Shown here: piece after piece, positions 1 to 7,525 of the stretch | How positions within the stretch are numbered: the stretch's first letter is position 1 | Layout of the letters: each line of letters starts with the position of its first letter | Origin: Provencibacterium sp. | Lineage (GTDB): Bacteria; Bacillota; Clostridia; Oscillospirales; Ruminococcaceae | Length of the DNA stretch: 47,214 nucleotides | Direction of reading: 5' to 3' | Assembly: GCA_022792175.1 (NCBI GenBank) | Contig: JAAWAN010000001.1 | Location: forward strand, 1 to 47,214 | Notes under the pieces: generated by a model | Told to the model about the DNA's origin: nothing | What the model saw: the letters and a program-made list of their open reading frames with translations, nothing else | The model's database searches: none | Position numbers and translations under genes: made by a program

Positions 1-315
1 ATTTTCAAGGTGCGCTACGGTGTGTTCCCTATTCTATCACACCCGCCGCCCTTTGTCAACCCCTTTTTCTCTCGGGCCCCGCCGGACAGCTTAGTTATAT
101 TACCATACCTTTGCTCGCTTTGTCAAGTGATTTGAAGAAAAGTTTTCCAACTTTTTTCTTTATTCCCCGAAAACCCTTTATTTATGCGGTTTTTCGCTCT
201 CGAATTTTTCGATTTTTTAATGAGGACGGGCAATTTTCCCCTTTTTTAAAAAGGCTGCCCGTCCTCATCCTGCTAAAAAATAAAGGTTTTTGCGCTTGGT
301 ATTTTTTGGGCTTTG
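1..315. other. AT-rich intergenic stretch at window edge
   Basis: No gene is supported here. The stretch is AT-rich and pyrimidine-rich relative to the rest of the window. Its only clear structure is the inverted repeat at 220-268. The short open frame on the plus strand has no ribosome binding site and looks like chance. Confidence 0.5.
220..268. repeat. 13-bp inverted repeat (hairpin)
   Basis: Arms at 220-232 and 256-268 (core GAGGACGGGCA / TGCCCGTCCTC) are perfectly complementary with a 23-base T/A-rich loop. It lies just downstream of the minus-strand DUF378 gene, so it may end that transcript, but no T-run follows the stem on either strand, so it is not a textbook intrinsic terminator. 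Confidence 0.5.
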
Positions 316-516
316 TTAATCGGCATGTGCGGTATCTTTAAACAGAAGGGAGATCACCCAAATACCTGCCAGAGCCACCAGCGTATATACAATCCGGCTG
401 ATAATCGCCCCCTGTCCGCCGAACAGCCACGAGACCAGATCCAGCTGGAAAATCCCAATGCTCCCCCAGTTGAGTGCGCCGATAATGACCAATACCAATG
501 CAATCTTGTCCAGCAT
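316..516 (-). CDS. DUF378 family small membrane protein (YuzA-like)
   Basis: A 66-residue protein of the DUF378 (YuzA) family, whose function is not known. It has two hydrophobic segments, about residues 4-25 and 38-58, separated by a short loop. The family hallmark is visible as GALNWG near residues 13-18. The start at 516 was chosen because AAAGGATG lies just upstream and the longer open frame upstream is out of family and overlaps the preceding gene. It follows the LCP-like gene on the same strand with about a 100-base gap and may be cotranscribed with it. The family assignment is firm; the role is unassigned. Confidence 0.8.
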   Translation of the reverse strand: MLDKIALVLVIIGALNWGSIGIFQLDLVSWLFGGQGAIISRIVYTLVALAGIWVISLLFKDTAHAD

Positions 517-613
517 ATTGATTTCATCCTTTCTCTGTAATGGTATCTGCCTGCGCTTAGTATGCGCACAGAATTTTCCAGTTATACATTCTTTTCCAAA
601 ATATTCATCCTCC

Positions 614-1510
614 CTACAGACGTTCCGGCAGCGGCGAAAAAATGGTAGCCAGCTGCCGGCAGCATTCCTCCGACAGGCTGAATGTTCCATAGGTATTTTC
701 CCCGCTCCCCGAAAGGGTAACCGAAAAAGCCCCATCCGGTGAAAGGCGCGCCATAAACCGCGCCGCCGCTTTGCGCTGCTGATAGTCCAGCGCGGAGATA
801 TTGGTGTTCGCCCGGTTGACCAGCGACTGAAAAACCGTGTCCGCCTCGGCCGTAAGCAGCAGGTCGCTGTGTTCATTAATCAGTGAGGCAATCAGGCTGC
901 CCAGCATGCTGCTGCGCTCCAGCGCGCCGCCCGGGAAGGAGTAGGCGAGCACCTCGCCGAACAGGCTGCCGGAAAGCTGCCGCGGCCCCGGTTCAAGCAC
1001 CGTCTGCGCGCCGGGGCTTTCAAAAATCATCCGTTTTTTTACCCGGTATAAAACTCCGCCCAGCTGATCCACCAGCTCCGCCGCATCCTGCGCCTTCAGC
1101 TGCAGATACCGGTCAATAGAAATGCCCAGCGCCTCTCCAATCTGAGCCGCCGCCCGCCTGATTCCTGCATAATCATAAGCACTTTCCAGCGTAGCCAGGC
1201 GCCCTGCGGCGCCAAACAGCGTTCCTGCCGGCAGCACGGCCACCGGAACCTGCCCGCGCGCCGGGTCAAAGCGCAGCAGGGCATATACCCTTTCCTCCTC
1301 CCCTCCCGGTTCAACCACCAGCAGAAGGTTCAGCGCCTCCTGATTAGAGGGCAAATAGGAGAGGCCATCCGCCGTATTCATCTGCGCCTCTCCAATCTCC
1401 ATCTGCGGCGGGATAAACAGCACCACCAGCATGGCCGATACAGACAGCAGCAGAAAACCGATTGCAAAGGAAAGCATGAAGTAGCGCACTGTCAATCTTT
1501 TTTCATGCAA
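614..1510 (-). CDS. LCP-like (LytR-CpsA-Psr) membrane protein, degenerate
   Basis: About 298 residues with one N-terminal membrane segment (about residues 10-32) and an extracellular domain that follows the LytR-CpsA-Psr fold pattern: a strand ending in LPAGTL where active family members have IPRDT, then SAYDYAG in place of NAAYAYGG, then IDRYLQL and LVDQLGGV. Active LCP enzymes transfer teichoic acid or other glycans to peptidoglycan using the Arg and Asp of IPRDT; both are missing here, so catalysis is doubtful. A TTG start at 1510 was chosen because a G-rich ribosome site (GGGGGG) lies about six bases upstream; an ATG at 1573 would add 21 residues but has a poor site. It is divergent from the hydratase gene. 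Confidence 0.65.
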   Translation of the reverse strand: MHEKRLTVRYFMLSFAIGFLLLSVSAMLVVLFIPPQMEIGEAQMNTADGLSYLPSNQEALNLLLVVEPGGEEERVYALLRFDPARGQVPVAVLPAGTLFGAAGRLATLESAYDYAGIRRAAAQIGEALGISIDRYLQLKAQDAAELVDQLGGVLYRVKKRMIFESPGAQTVLEPGPRQLSGSLFGEVLAYSFPGGALERSSMLGSLIASLINEHSDLLLTAEADTVFQSLVNRANTNISALDYQQRKAAARFMARLSPDGAFSVTLSGSGENTYGTFSLSEECCRQLATIFSPLPERL

Positions 1511-1681
1511 TAAAATCCCCCCATCCTGCTCCTGATTGATATTCTTATTTTGAACCGGGGCGCCGCCATTCATGCGCCATGCAGCCTGCCTGCAGCCATT
1601 TTCTCTTCGCCCTGCAGGCATCCCGCTGTTTCACTTTGGCCATATTTTCCCGCCAATCTGCAAACATGCCCTCAAAACGGC

Positions 1682-1711
1682 TTGCGCTTATCCTGCCTTT
1701 TATGATAGAAT
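1682..1711 (+). promoter_or_regulatory. Putative sigma-A promoter of hydratase gene
   Basis: TTGCGC at 1682-1687 and TAGAAT at 1706-1711 are separated by 18 bases. The predicted transcript start near 1718 leaves a 50-base leader carrying TAAGGAGGG before the TTG start. Confidence 0.5.
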
Positions 1712-1768
1712 GAAAGCTATCATCGGGCTTTATTCAAAATGAAATACAAACAGTAAGGAGGGATTCTT

Positions 1769-4027
1769 TTGATTCGATGCATTTCCGGCGGCAGCTTTGT
1801 GCGGGACGGGAGGATTGTTCTCGCCCCGGAACAGACGCAGGGGCTCGACCGCGAGGCCTGCCGGAAAAATACAATGGCCTACTCGATCCTGCAATCTCAC
1901 AACACCTCGGGAGATGAAAAGCGCCTCAAACTGAAGTTTGATGCGATGGCCTCCCACGATATCACCTATGTCGGCATTATCCAAACGGCGCGCGCAAGCG
2001 GGATGAGCGAGTTCCCCCTCGAATATGTGCTGACCAACTGCCACAACAGCCTGTGCGCTGTCGGCGGCACCATTAATGAGGATGACCACCTCTTCGGCCT
2101 CTCTGCCGCAAAAAAATATGGCGGCATCTATATTCCGGCCCACCAGGCGGTTATCCACCAGTATATGCGCGAGATGGAGTCCGGCTGCGGAAGAATGATT
2201 CTCGGCTCGGACAGCCACACCCGCTATGGCGCACTGGGGACGATGGCCATCGGCGAAGGCGGGCCGGAGCTCTGCAAGCAGCTGCTCGGGCGCACCTATG
2301 ATATCGACCTGCCGCAGGTCGTCGCCGTGCGGCTCAGCGGTTCGCCTCGCCCGGGCGTCGGCCCGCAGGATGTGGCGCTGGCCCTCATCGGCGCCGTTTT
2401 TAAAGACGGCTTTGTCAAAAACCGGGTGCTCGAGTTTATCGGCGATGGGATCGGCAATCTCGGCGTTGAATACCGCAGCGGAATCGATGTAATGACCACC
2501 GAGACCACCTGCCTCTCTTCCGTCTGGATGACCGACTCGCAGGTGGAGCAGTACTATCAGGCGCATGGCCGCCCCGAAAGCTACCGCCGGATGGAGCCGA
2601 GCGGCACCGCCTACTATGATGCGCTCATTGAGGTAAACCTTTCCAAAGTGGAGCCGATGATTGCCCTGCCCTTCCATCCCTCGAACACCTACACCATCCG
2701 GGAGCTGAACGAAAACGCGGCGGACATTCTGGCCGCTGTCGAGCGCTCGGCAGCCGAGCAGCTGGGAGAAAAGGTTCACTTCTCGCTGCGCAATAAAATC
2801 AGGGACGGACGGCTCGTTGCTGACCAGGGGGTCATTGCCGGATGCGCGGGCGGCACCTTTGATAACCTCTGCGATGCGGCGGATATCCTCGGCGGGCATT
2901 CGATCGGAAACGACGCCTTCTCGCTGAGCGTTTATCCCTCCAGCCAGCCCACCTTCCTGGCGCTGACGGAAAACGGCGTGATTGCCCGGCTGATGACGGC
3001 GGGGGCAACGGTACGCAGCGCATTCTGCGGCCCCTGCTTCGGCGCGGGTGATGTGCCGGCCAACGGGGCTTTAAGCATCCGCCACTCCACCCGCAATTTC
3101 CCCAACCGCGAGGGCTCCAAGCCCGGGGAGGGGCAGATTTCTTCGGTCGCGCTGATGGATGCGCGCTCGATTGCCGCCACCGCCATGCACGGCGGACGGC
3201 TGACCGGCGCGGATGAGCTGGATATTTCCTACCGCAAGCCGCCCTATATCTTCCATGGCGAGGTTTATAAAAACCGCTGTTATTATGGCTTCGGCCATCC
3301 GCAGCCAAAAGAGGAGCTGCGCTTCGGCCCGAATATTGCCGACTGGCCGGCCATGCCGGCGCTCACCGAGCATCTGCTGCTGCGGGTCGCCTCGTTTATT
3401 ACCGACCCGGTCACGACAACCGATGAGCTCATCCCCTCCGGCGAAACCTCCTCCTACCGCTCCAATCCCGAGCGGCTCTCCGAGTTCGCCCTCTCGCGCA
3501 AGGACCCCGCCTATGTTGGCGAGGCCAAAAAGCTGCGCTCGCTCGAGCGGATGCGGGAGGAGGGGAAAAATCCCTTTGAAAACGAAATGCTGCGCCCGCT
3601 CGAAGCAAAAATCCGCGCGGTTCCGGGAATGGAGCAGATAGACCTCTTGCAGACGGGCATCGGCTCGCTCGTCTATGCCCGGCGTCCGGGCGACGGTTCG
3701 GCGCGCGAGCAGGCCGCCTCCTGCCAGAAGGTCCTCGGCGGCTGGGCGAACATTGCAGGCGAATATGCCACCAAGCGCTACCGCTCCAACCTCATCAACT
3801 GGGGGATGCTGCCCTTTTTGCTGGAGGGAGAGCCGCCCTTTGAACGCCTCAGTATGATTTTCGTGCCGGATATCCGCCGGGCAGTCTCCGAAAAATGGGA
3901 GAAAATCCCGGCCTATCTTCTGGAAGAAAGCGGCCCTGCCGCCTTTACACTGACGCTCGGCGCACTGACCGAGGATGAACGCCAAATCATTCTGGATGGC
4001 TGCCTCATTAATTTCTACCGCCACTGA
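1769..4027 (+). CDS. Aconitase-family hydratase (YbhJ-like)
   Basis: A 752-residue protein of the aconitase superfamily, matching the length (about 750) and order of E. coli YbhJ, an uncharacterised paralogue of aconitase. The three [4Fe-4S] ligands are visible: Cys359 in AGCAGG, and Cys420 and Cys423 in FCGPCFG, with near-aconitase spacing. Also visible are SDSHTRYG (about residues 149-156), a substrate-site motif, and RNFPNREG after the cluster. The C-terminal third holds the swivel domain. The TTG start at 1769 is set by TAAGGAGGG ending six bases upstream. It is a single-gene unit, divergent from the LCP-like gene; folT follows under its own riboswitch. It is expected to be a cytoplasmic hydro-lyase, but the substrate cannot be read from sequence. 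Its C-terminal half is not citrate-cycle AcnA or AcnB. Confidence 0.85.
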   Translation: MIRCISGGSFVRDGRIVLAPEQTQGLDREACRKNTMAYSILQSHNTSGDEKRLKLKFDAMASHDITYVGIIQTARASGMSEFPLEYVLTNCHNSLCAVGGTINEDDHLFGLSAAKKYGGIYIPAHQAVIHQYMREMESGCGRMILGSDSHTRYGALGTMAIGEGGPELCKQLLGRTYDIDLPQVVAVRLSGSPRPGVGPQDVALALIGAVFKDGFVKNRVLEFIGDGIGNLGVEYRSGIDVMTTETTCLSSVWMTDSQVEQYYQAHGRPESYRRMEPSGTAYYDALIEVNLSKVEPMIALPFHPSNTYTIRELNENAADILAAVERSAAEQLGEKVHFSLRNKIRDGRLVADQGVIAGCAGGTFDNLCDAADILGGHSIGNDAFSLSVYPSSQPTFLALTENGVIARLMTAGATVRSAFCGPCFGAGDVPANGALSIRHSTRNFPNREGSKPGEGQISSVALMDARSIAATAMHGGRLTGADELDISYRKPPYIFHGEVYKNRCYYGFGHPQPKEELRFGPNIADWPAMPALTEHLLLRVASFITDPVTTTDELIPSGETSSYRSNPERLSEFALSRKDPAYVGEAKKLRSLERMREEGKNPFENEMLRPLEAKIRAVPGMEQIDLLQTGIGSLVYARRPGDGSAREQAASCQKVLGGWANIAGEYATKRYRSNLINWGMLPFLLEGEPPFERLSMIFVPDIRRAVSEKWEKIPAYLLEESGPAAFTLTLGALTEDERQIILDGCLINFYRH

Positions 4028-4109
4028 GCGGAGAGGCCCTCCGCATTTATTTTCCTTTTTCCCCCTGTGAGGGGTGAATCACCCTTATAAAAACTGAAGC
4101 CTATCGTGC

Positions 4110-4216
4110 TACCGGCAGAGTAGGCAGCCAAGCGTAAAGTGTCCCGCGGACGGGGAGTTGCCGCGGGAACGAAAAGCCGTATCGGCTTGCGGTTTGGCTG
4201 CCGCATCCCGCTGTTC
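4110..4216 (+). ncRNA. THF-I riboswitch (tetrahydrofolate)
   Basis: The leader of folT carries the THF-I consensus in order: GAGTAGG, a pairing arm GCAGCCAA, GCGTAAAGTG, arm TCCCGCGG, GGGAGTTG, arm CCGCGGGA, AACGAA, a small hairpin AAGCCG/CGGCTT, GCGGT, arm TTGGCTGC and GCATCC. P2 (GCAGCCAA with TTGGCTGC) and P3 (TCCCGCGG with CCGCGGGA) pair perfectly. THF riboswitches repress folate uptake and synthesis genes when reduced folate is plentiful, which fits the downstream folate transporter subunit. Confidence 0.93.
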
Positions 4217-4261
4217 GTAGAAGGCGCCGGCTAGGTGCCTCCAACGAAAATAAACGGGAAA

Positions 4262-4300
4262 GCTCTGCCCGCAAATTGCTTTGCAATTTGCGGGCAGAGC
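4262..4300 (+). terminator. Hairpin between THF riboswitch and folT (putative attenuator)
   Basis: Perfect 18-bp stem (4262-4279 with 4283-4300) and a TTT loop, followed by CGTTTCTG, so the U-run is weak. Its position, between the aptamer and the folT ribosome site at 4340-4345, suggests it is the expression platform. Whether it terminates transcription or acts otherwise is inference. Confidence 0.6.
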
Positions 4301-4353
4301 CGTTTCTGCGCTGCTTTATAGCGCGCGTTCCTGATTTTAAGGAGGTATTTCTG

Positions 4354-4902
4354 ATGAAAAATACGCTGGAAAACATCCGTCTCTCCTGGCTGGAGCTTAA
4401 AAAAACCCGCACGCTGACGACCATCGCCCTGCTGGTGGCGATGGGGGTCATTCTCGGCTTTTTCACTATTGTCCCCAGCGAAACGCTCAAAATCGGCCTG
4501 GGCTTTGTCGCCACCTCCATCATGGGCTTTCTCTTCGGACCTGTACCGGCAACACTCGGAGCAGCCGCCATTGATCTTATCAGCTATATGATCCGGCCAA
4601 CCGGCCCCTATTTCTTCGGCTTTACGCTGGATAAAGCCCTGAGCGGGCTTATCTATGGGCTCTTTTTCTATCGCCGGCCGGTGCGGCTCTGGCGCTCTGC
4701 CGCCGCCAAGGGCCTGGTTTCCCTGCTGGTGAACTGCCTGCTGGCCACCTACTGGCTCAGCCTGCTTTATGGAAAATCCATCTCCCTGCTGCTTCCCGCC
4801 CGTGTTATCAAAAATGCCATTGCCCTGCCGTTTGAGGCGGTCGCCATCTGGCTGCTGCTTGCCGGCGTTCAGAAGGCCTGGGAGCGCATCTCCCGGCGCT
4901 GA
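4354..4902 (+). CDS. folT: Folate-family ECF transporter S component (FolT)
   Basis: A 182-residue membrane protein with about six hydrophobic segments, the substrate-binding S component of an energy-coupling factor transporter for folate. Family features include the N-terminal LSWLELKKTRTL-type lead-in, then ALLVAMGVIL, and IGLGFVATSIMGFLFGP, typical of the folate subfamily. The ATG at 4354 follows AAGGAGG by eight bases; the longer frame starting inside the hairpin was rejected. It would pair with shared EcfA/EcfA'/EcfT modules encoded elsewhere, since none are in this window. The THF riboswitch directly upstream gives independent support for folate as substrate. Confidence 0.92.
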   Translation: MKNTLENIRLSWLELKKTRTLTTIALLVAMGVILGFFTIVPSETLKIGLGFVATSIMGFLFGPVPATLGAAAIDLISYMIRPTGPYFFGFTLDKALSGLIYGLFFYRRPVRLWRSAAAKGLVSLLVNCLLATYWLSLLYGKSISLLLPARVIKNAIALPFEAVAIWLLLAGVQKAWERISRR

Positions 4903-4952
4903 AGACCGGTTATTTCCTCTTTTCCGGAATTATAAAAGCTCTTTAAAAACCC

Positions 4953-4996
4953 AAACAGCCTCCCGCCGCAGTCTTTGCGGCGGGAGGCTGTTTTAT
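4953..4996. terminator. Bidirectional intrinsic terminator
   Basis: A 17-bp perfect stem (4954-4970 with 4976-4992), with AAAAACCCAAA before it and TTTTAT after it. It lies between convergent folT and the NusG-domain-II gene and can serve both. Confidence 0.85.
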
Positions 4997-5081
4997 GCTC
5001 TGATAACAACGGGATGGGAAACAGGAAGTAACAAAACCCGTCACCGGGCAACAGCTTTGCCTTACCGGCGGCACAGAAAAG

Positions 5082-5543
5082 CTACAGCACTGTCTTTTCG
5101 ATAATCTCTACCTTCAGCTTATCCTCTTCGCACTCGATGGTCTGATCAAGCTGGCCGATATATCCGCACTTAACGCAGGCCTGATCCCGGCAATCGGAAT
5201 GGTCAACGCAGATCTGCCGGTCATTTTTCAGGCGCAAAACAGCCCCTGCACCTACGCTGCCCAGATCAAAATACAAGTCGCTGCGCTTTTTCTCTACCTC
5301 ATTTTCCAAAAAGGCGGCAGAGCATTCAATCAGCCCGTCCTCATACAGGTCGATAGCCAAGACCTGAACGCCCCCTACCGTCACCCGGGCGACCAGCCGC
5401 TCCTTCGGCTGCGGCCGCTGCGGCCTCAGGAAAATAAGCAGAACGAGGATAAGCAGCACCGCAGCCCAAAAGACTGCAGCGGCTAAAAAGGCTCTCCGGT
5501 CATGGAGCAGTCTATCTAACCATTCCAAGCGCTCTGCTGTCAT
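5082..5543 (-). CDS. NusG domain II-containing membrane protein
   Basis: A 153-residue protein with one N-terminal membrane segment (about residues 19-41) and an extracytoplasmic NusG-domain-II fold. The family signature is recognisable as HSDCRDQACVK followed by G.IGQLDQTIEC, containing conserved cysteines. Such proteins are common in Clostridia, often near ApbE or Rnf genes, but their function is not established and no such neighbours are seen here. The ATG at 5543 was preferred; a GTG at 5552 would add three residues. It converges with folT and follows its own promoter near 5598-5626. Confidence 0.8.
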   Translation of the reverse strand: MTAERLEWLDRLLHDRRAFLAAAVFWAAVLLILVLLIFLRPQRPQPKERLVARVTVGGVQVLAIDLYEDGLIECSAAFLENEVEKKRSDLYFDLGSVGAGAVLRLKNDRQICVDHSDCRDQACVKCGYIGQLDQTIECEEDKLKVEIIEKTVL

Positions 5544-5597
5544 CCTTTTCACCCCGGCATCCGGCCGTTTATGCTGTCGATAATTCCTACCGTCTTC

Positions 5598-5626
5598 ATC
5601 TTAACAGAATTTTAACAAAAAATCAA
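5598..5626 (-). promoter_or_regulatory. Putative promoter of NusG-II gene
   Basis: Read on the minus strand: TTGATT (5621-5626), 17-base spacer, TAAGAT (5598-5603). It lies in the T-rich gap between aspS and the NusG-II gene. A TTGACA slightly further upstream has no matching -10 at good spacing. Confidence 0.45.
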
Positions 5627-5705
5627 CCGCACTTTTGTCAAAAAAAATCACACAAACAGAACATATCGCCCGCTAAATTCACCAAAAAGGTGCTCTTTAT
5701 TTCCT

Positions 5706-7490
5706 TCATTCCTCCGTCTCCGCCAACCGGATGCCCAATTCCTCGAGCGCCTTCTCGCTGACGGCTGTCGGCGCCCCGCTCATCAGCTCGCTGGCATTCT
5801 GCACCTTCGGGAAAGCGATGACATCCTTGAGCGATTCGCGCCCGGAGAGCAGCATGCACAGCCGGTCGAGCCCATAGGCCAGCCCACCATGCGGAGGCGC
5901 GCCATATTTAAAGGCCTCGAGCAGATAGTCAAACTGCTCGTTCGCCCGCTCTTCGGTGAAGCCGAGCGCCTTGAACATCCGCGTCTGCAGGTCGGGATCG
6001 TTGATACGAATCGAACCGCCGCCCGCCTCAGTGCCGTTGATAACGATATCATAGGCCCTGGCGCGCACCCGCTTCGGGTCGCTCTCGAGATAGGGAGCAT
6101 CCTCCTCCATCGGGGCGGTGAAGGGGTGGTGCTTGGCGACATACCGCCCCTCCTCCTCGGAATATTCGAATTCCGGGAACTCGGTCACCCACAACAGGTC
6201 AAAGCTGCCCGGCTTTATCAGCTCCAGCCTTTTGCCGAGCTCAAGGCGCAGCGCGCCGAGCGCATCGAAAACGACCTCCTCTTTGGCATCCGCCACGATA
6301 AAGAGCAGATCGCCCGGCTGCGCATCGAGCGCGGCGCGAACTGCCGCCGTCTCCTCCGGAGAGAGGAACTTTTCAAAGCTGGAGCTCTCGCCCTGACTGC
6401 TAAGGCGGGTAAAGGCCAGCCCTTTGGCGCGGTAGGTTTTTACCAGCTCCTGCAGCTTATCAATCTCCTTGCGGGAGAGGCGGTCGGCTGCCCCTTTGGC
6501 ATTGATGCCGCGCACCGATCCGCCGGCCGCCAATGCGCCGGAAAACACCTTGAATTCGCTCTTCTTTACCGCAGCGGAAAGATCGGTAAGCTCGAGTCCG
6601 AAGCGGGTATCCGGCTTGTCTGAACCGAAGCGGGCCATCGCCTCGCTGTAGGGGATGCGCCGCAGCGGCGTTTTTATCTCAATGCCGAGCACCTGCGAGA
6701 AGACCTCCTTTAAGAAACCCTCGTTGATGCTCATCACGTCCTGCTCATCCACAAAGGACATCTCCAGATCGATCTGGGTGAACTCCGGCTGGCGGTGGGC
6801 GCGCAGATCCTCATCCCGGTAGCAGCGCGCTACCTGCATATAGCGGTCAAAGCCGGAGAGCATGAGCAGCTGCTTATACAGCTGCGGGGACTGGGGCAGC
6901 GCATAAAAGGAGCCGGGATGCACCCGGGAGGGTACCAGATAGTCGCGCGCCCCTTCGGGGGTGGATTTAATCAGCGTTGGCGTTTCAATTTCCAGAAAGC
7001 CCTGCCGGTCAAAATAATCCCGCGCAATCTTCACAATCCGGTGGCGCATCATCAGCGACTGCTGCAGCTCGGGACGGCGCAGGTCAAGGTAACGGTGCTT
7101 CAGGCGCAGCTCCTCTTTTACATTCTTTTTGTCGTTAATCTCAAAGGGGGGCGTCTGCGCTTTGGAGAGCAGGCGCAGGTCATCCACCAGAATTTCAATA
7201 TCACCATTTTTGAGGGCGGTGTTTTTGCTCTCCCGCTCGCGCACGACTCCGGCCGCCATCAGCACATATTCCGCCCGGCAGCCGCTTGCCTTCTCAAAAA
7301 TTTCCCGGTCGGTCTCATCCCCGAAGGCGAGCTGCACGATTCCCGTGCGGTCGCGCAGGTCAATAAAGGTCAGGTTTCCAAGCTCCCGGGTTTTCTGCAC
7401 AAAGCCGGCTACCACTACCCGGCTGCCGGCGTCGCTCATCGACACCTCGCCGCAGTAGTGGGTCCGCTTGAGGCCCTTCATGGTATCCAT
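5706..7490 (-). CDS. aspS: Aspartyl-tRNA synthetase
   Basis: A 594-residue class II aminoacyl-tRNA synthetase that charges tRNA-Asp. Domains in order: N-terminal OB-fold anticodon-binding domain (about residues 15-110, with DRTGIVQL), the class II catalytic core beginning with motif 1 near residues 135-160, motif 2 (CYRDEDLRAHRQPEFTQ), a bacterial GAD insertion in the middle (about 300-420), and motif 3 (GGLAYGLDRL) near the C-terminus. The length is typical of bacterial AspRS. The ATG at 7490 follows AAAGGAG by eight bases. It lies 35 bases after hisS and is very likely cotranscribed, the usual hisS-aspS arrangement. Whether it is discriminating or also makes Asp-tRNA-Asn cannot be decided by eye. 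Confidence 0.97.
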   Translation of the reverse strand: MDTMKGLKRTHYCGEVSMSDAGSRVVVAGFVQKTRELGNLTFIDLRDRTGIVQLAFGDETDREIFEKASGCRAEYVLMAAGVVRERESKNTALKNGDIEILVDDLRLLSKAQTPPFEINDKKNVKEELRLKHRYLDLRRPELQQSLMMRHRIVKIARDYFDRQGFLEIETPTLIKSTPEGARDYLVPSRVHPGSFYALPQSPQLYKQLLMLSGFDRYMQVARCYRDEDLRAHRQPEFTQIDLEMSFVDEQDVMSINEGFLKEVFSQVLGIEIKTPLRRIPYSEAMARFGSDKPDTRFGLELTDLSAAVKKSEFKVFSGALAAGGSVRGINAKGAADRLSRKEIDKLQELVKTYRAKGLAFTRLSSQGESSSFEKFLSPEETAAVRAALDAQPGDLLFIVADAKEEVVFDALGALRLELGKRLELIKPGSFDLLWVTEFPEFEYSEEEGRYVAKHHPFTAPMEEDAPYLESDPKRVRARAYDIVINGTEAGGGSIRINDPDLQTRMFKALGFTEERANEQFDYLLEAFKYGAPPHGGLAYGLDRLCMLLSGRESLKDVIAFPKVQNASELMSGAPTAVSEKALEELGIRLAETEE

Positions 7491-7525
7491 TTTCCGTTCT
7501 CCTTTCCTGCAGATGCAAAACCTCC

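Noticed and set aside
1730-2899. A 389-codon frame antisense to the hydratase
   Set aside because: It mirrors the codon bias of a gene with intact aconitase motifs and has no recognisable domain.
4066-4088. Terminator of the hydratase gene (GGGGTGAATCACCC hairpin)
   Set aside because: The stem is only about seven pairs and no U-run follows.
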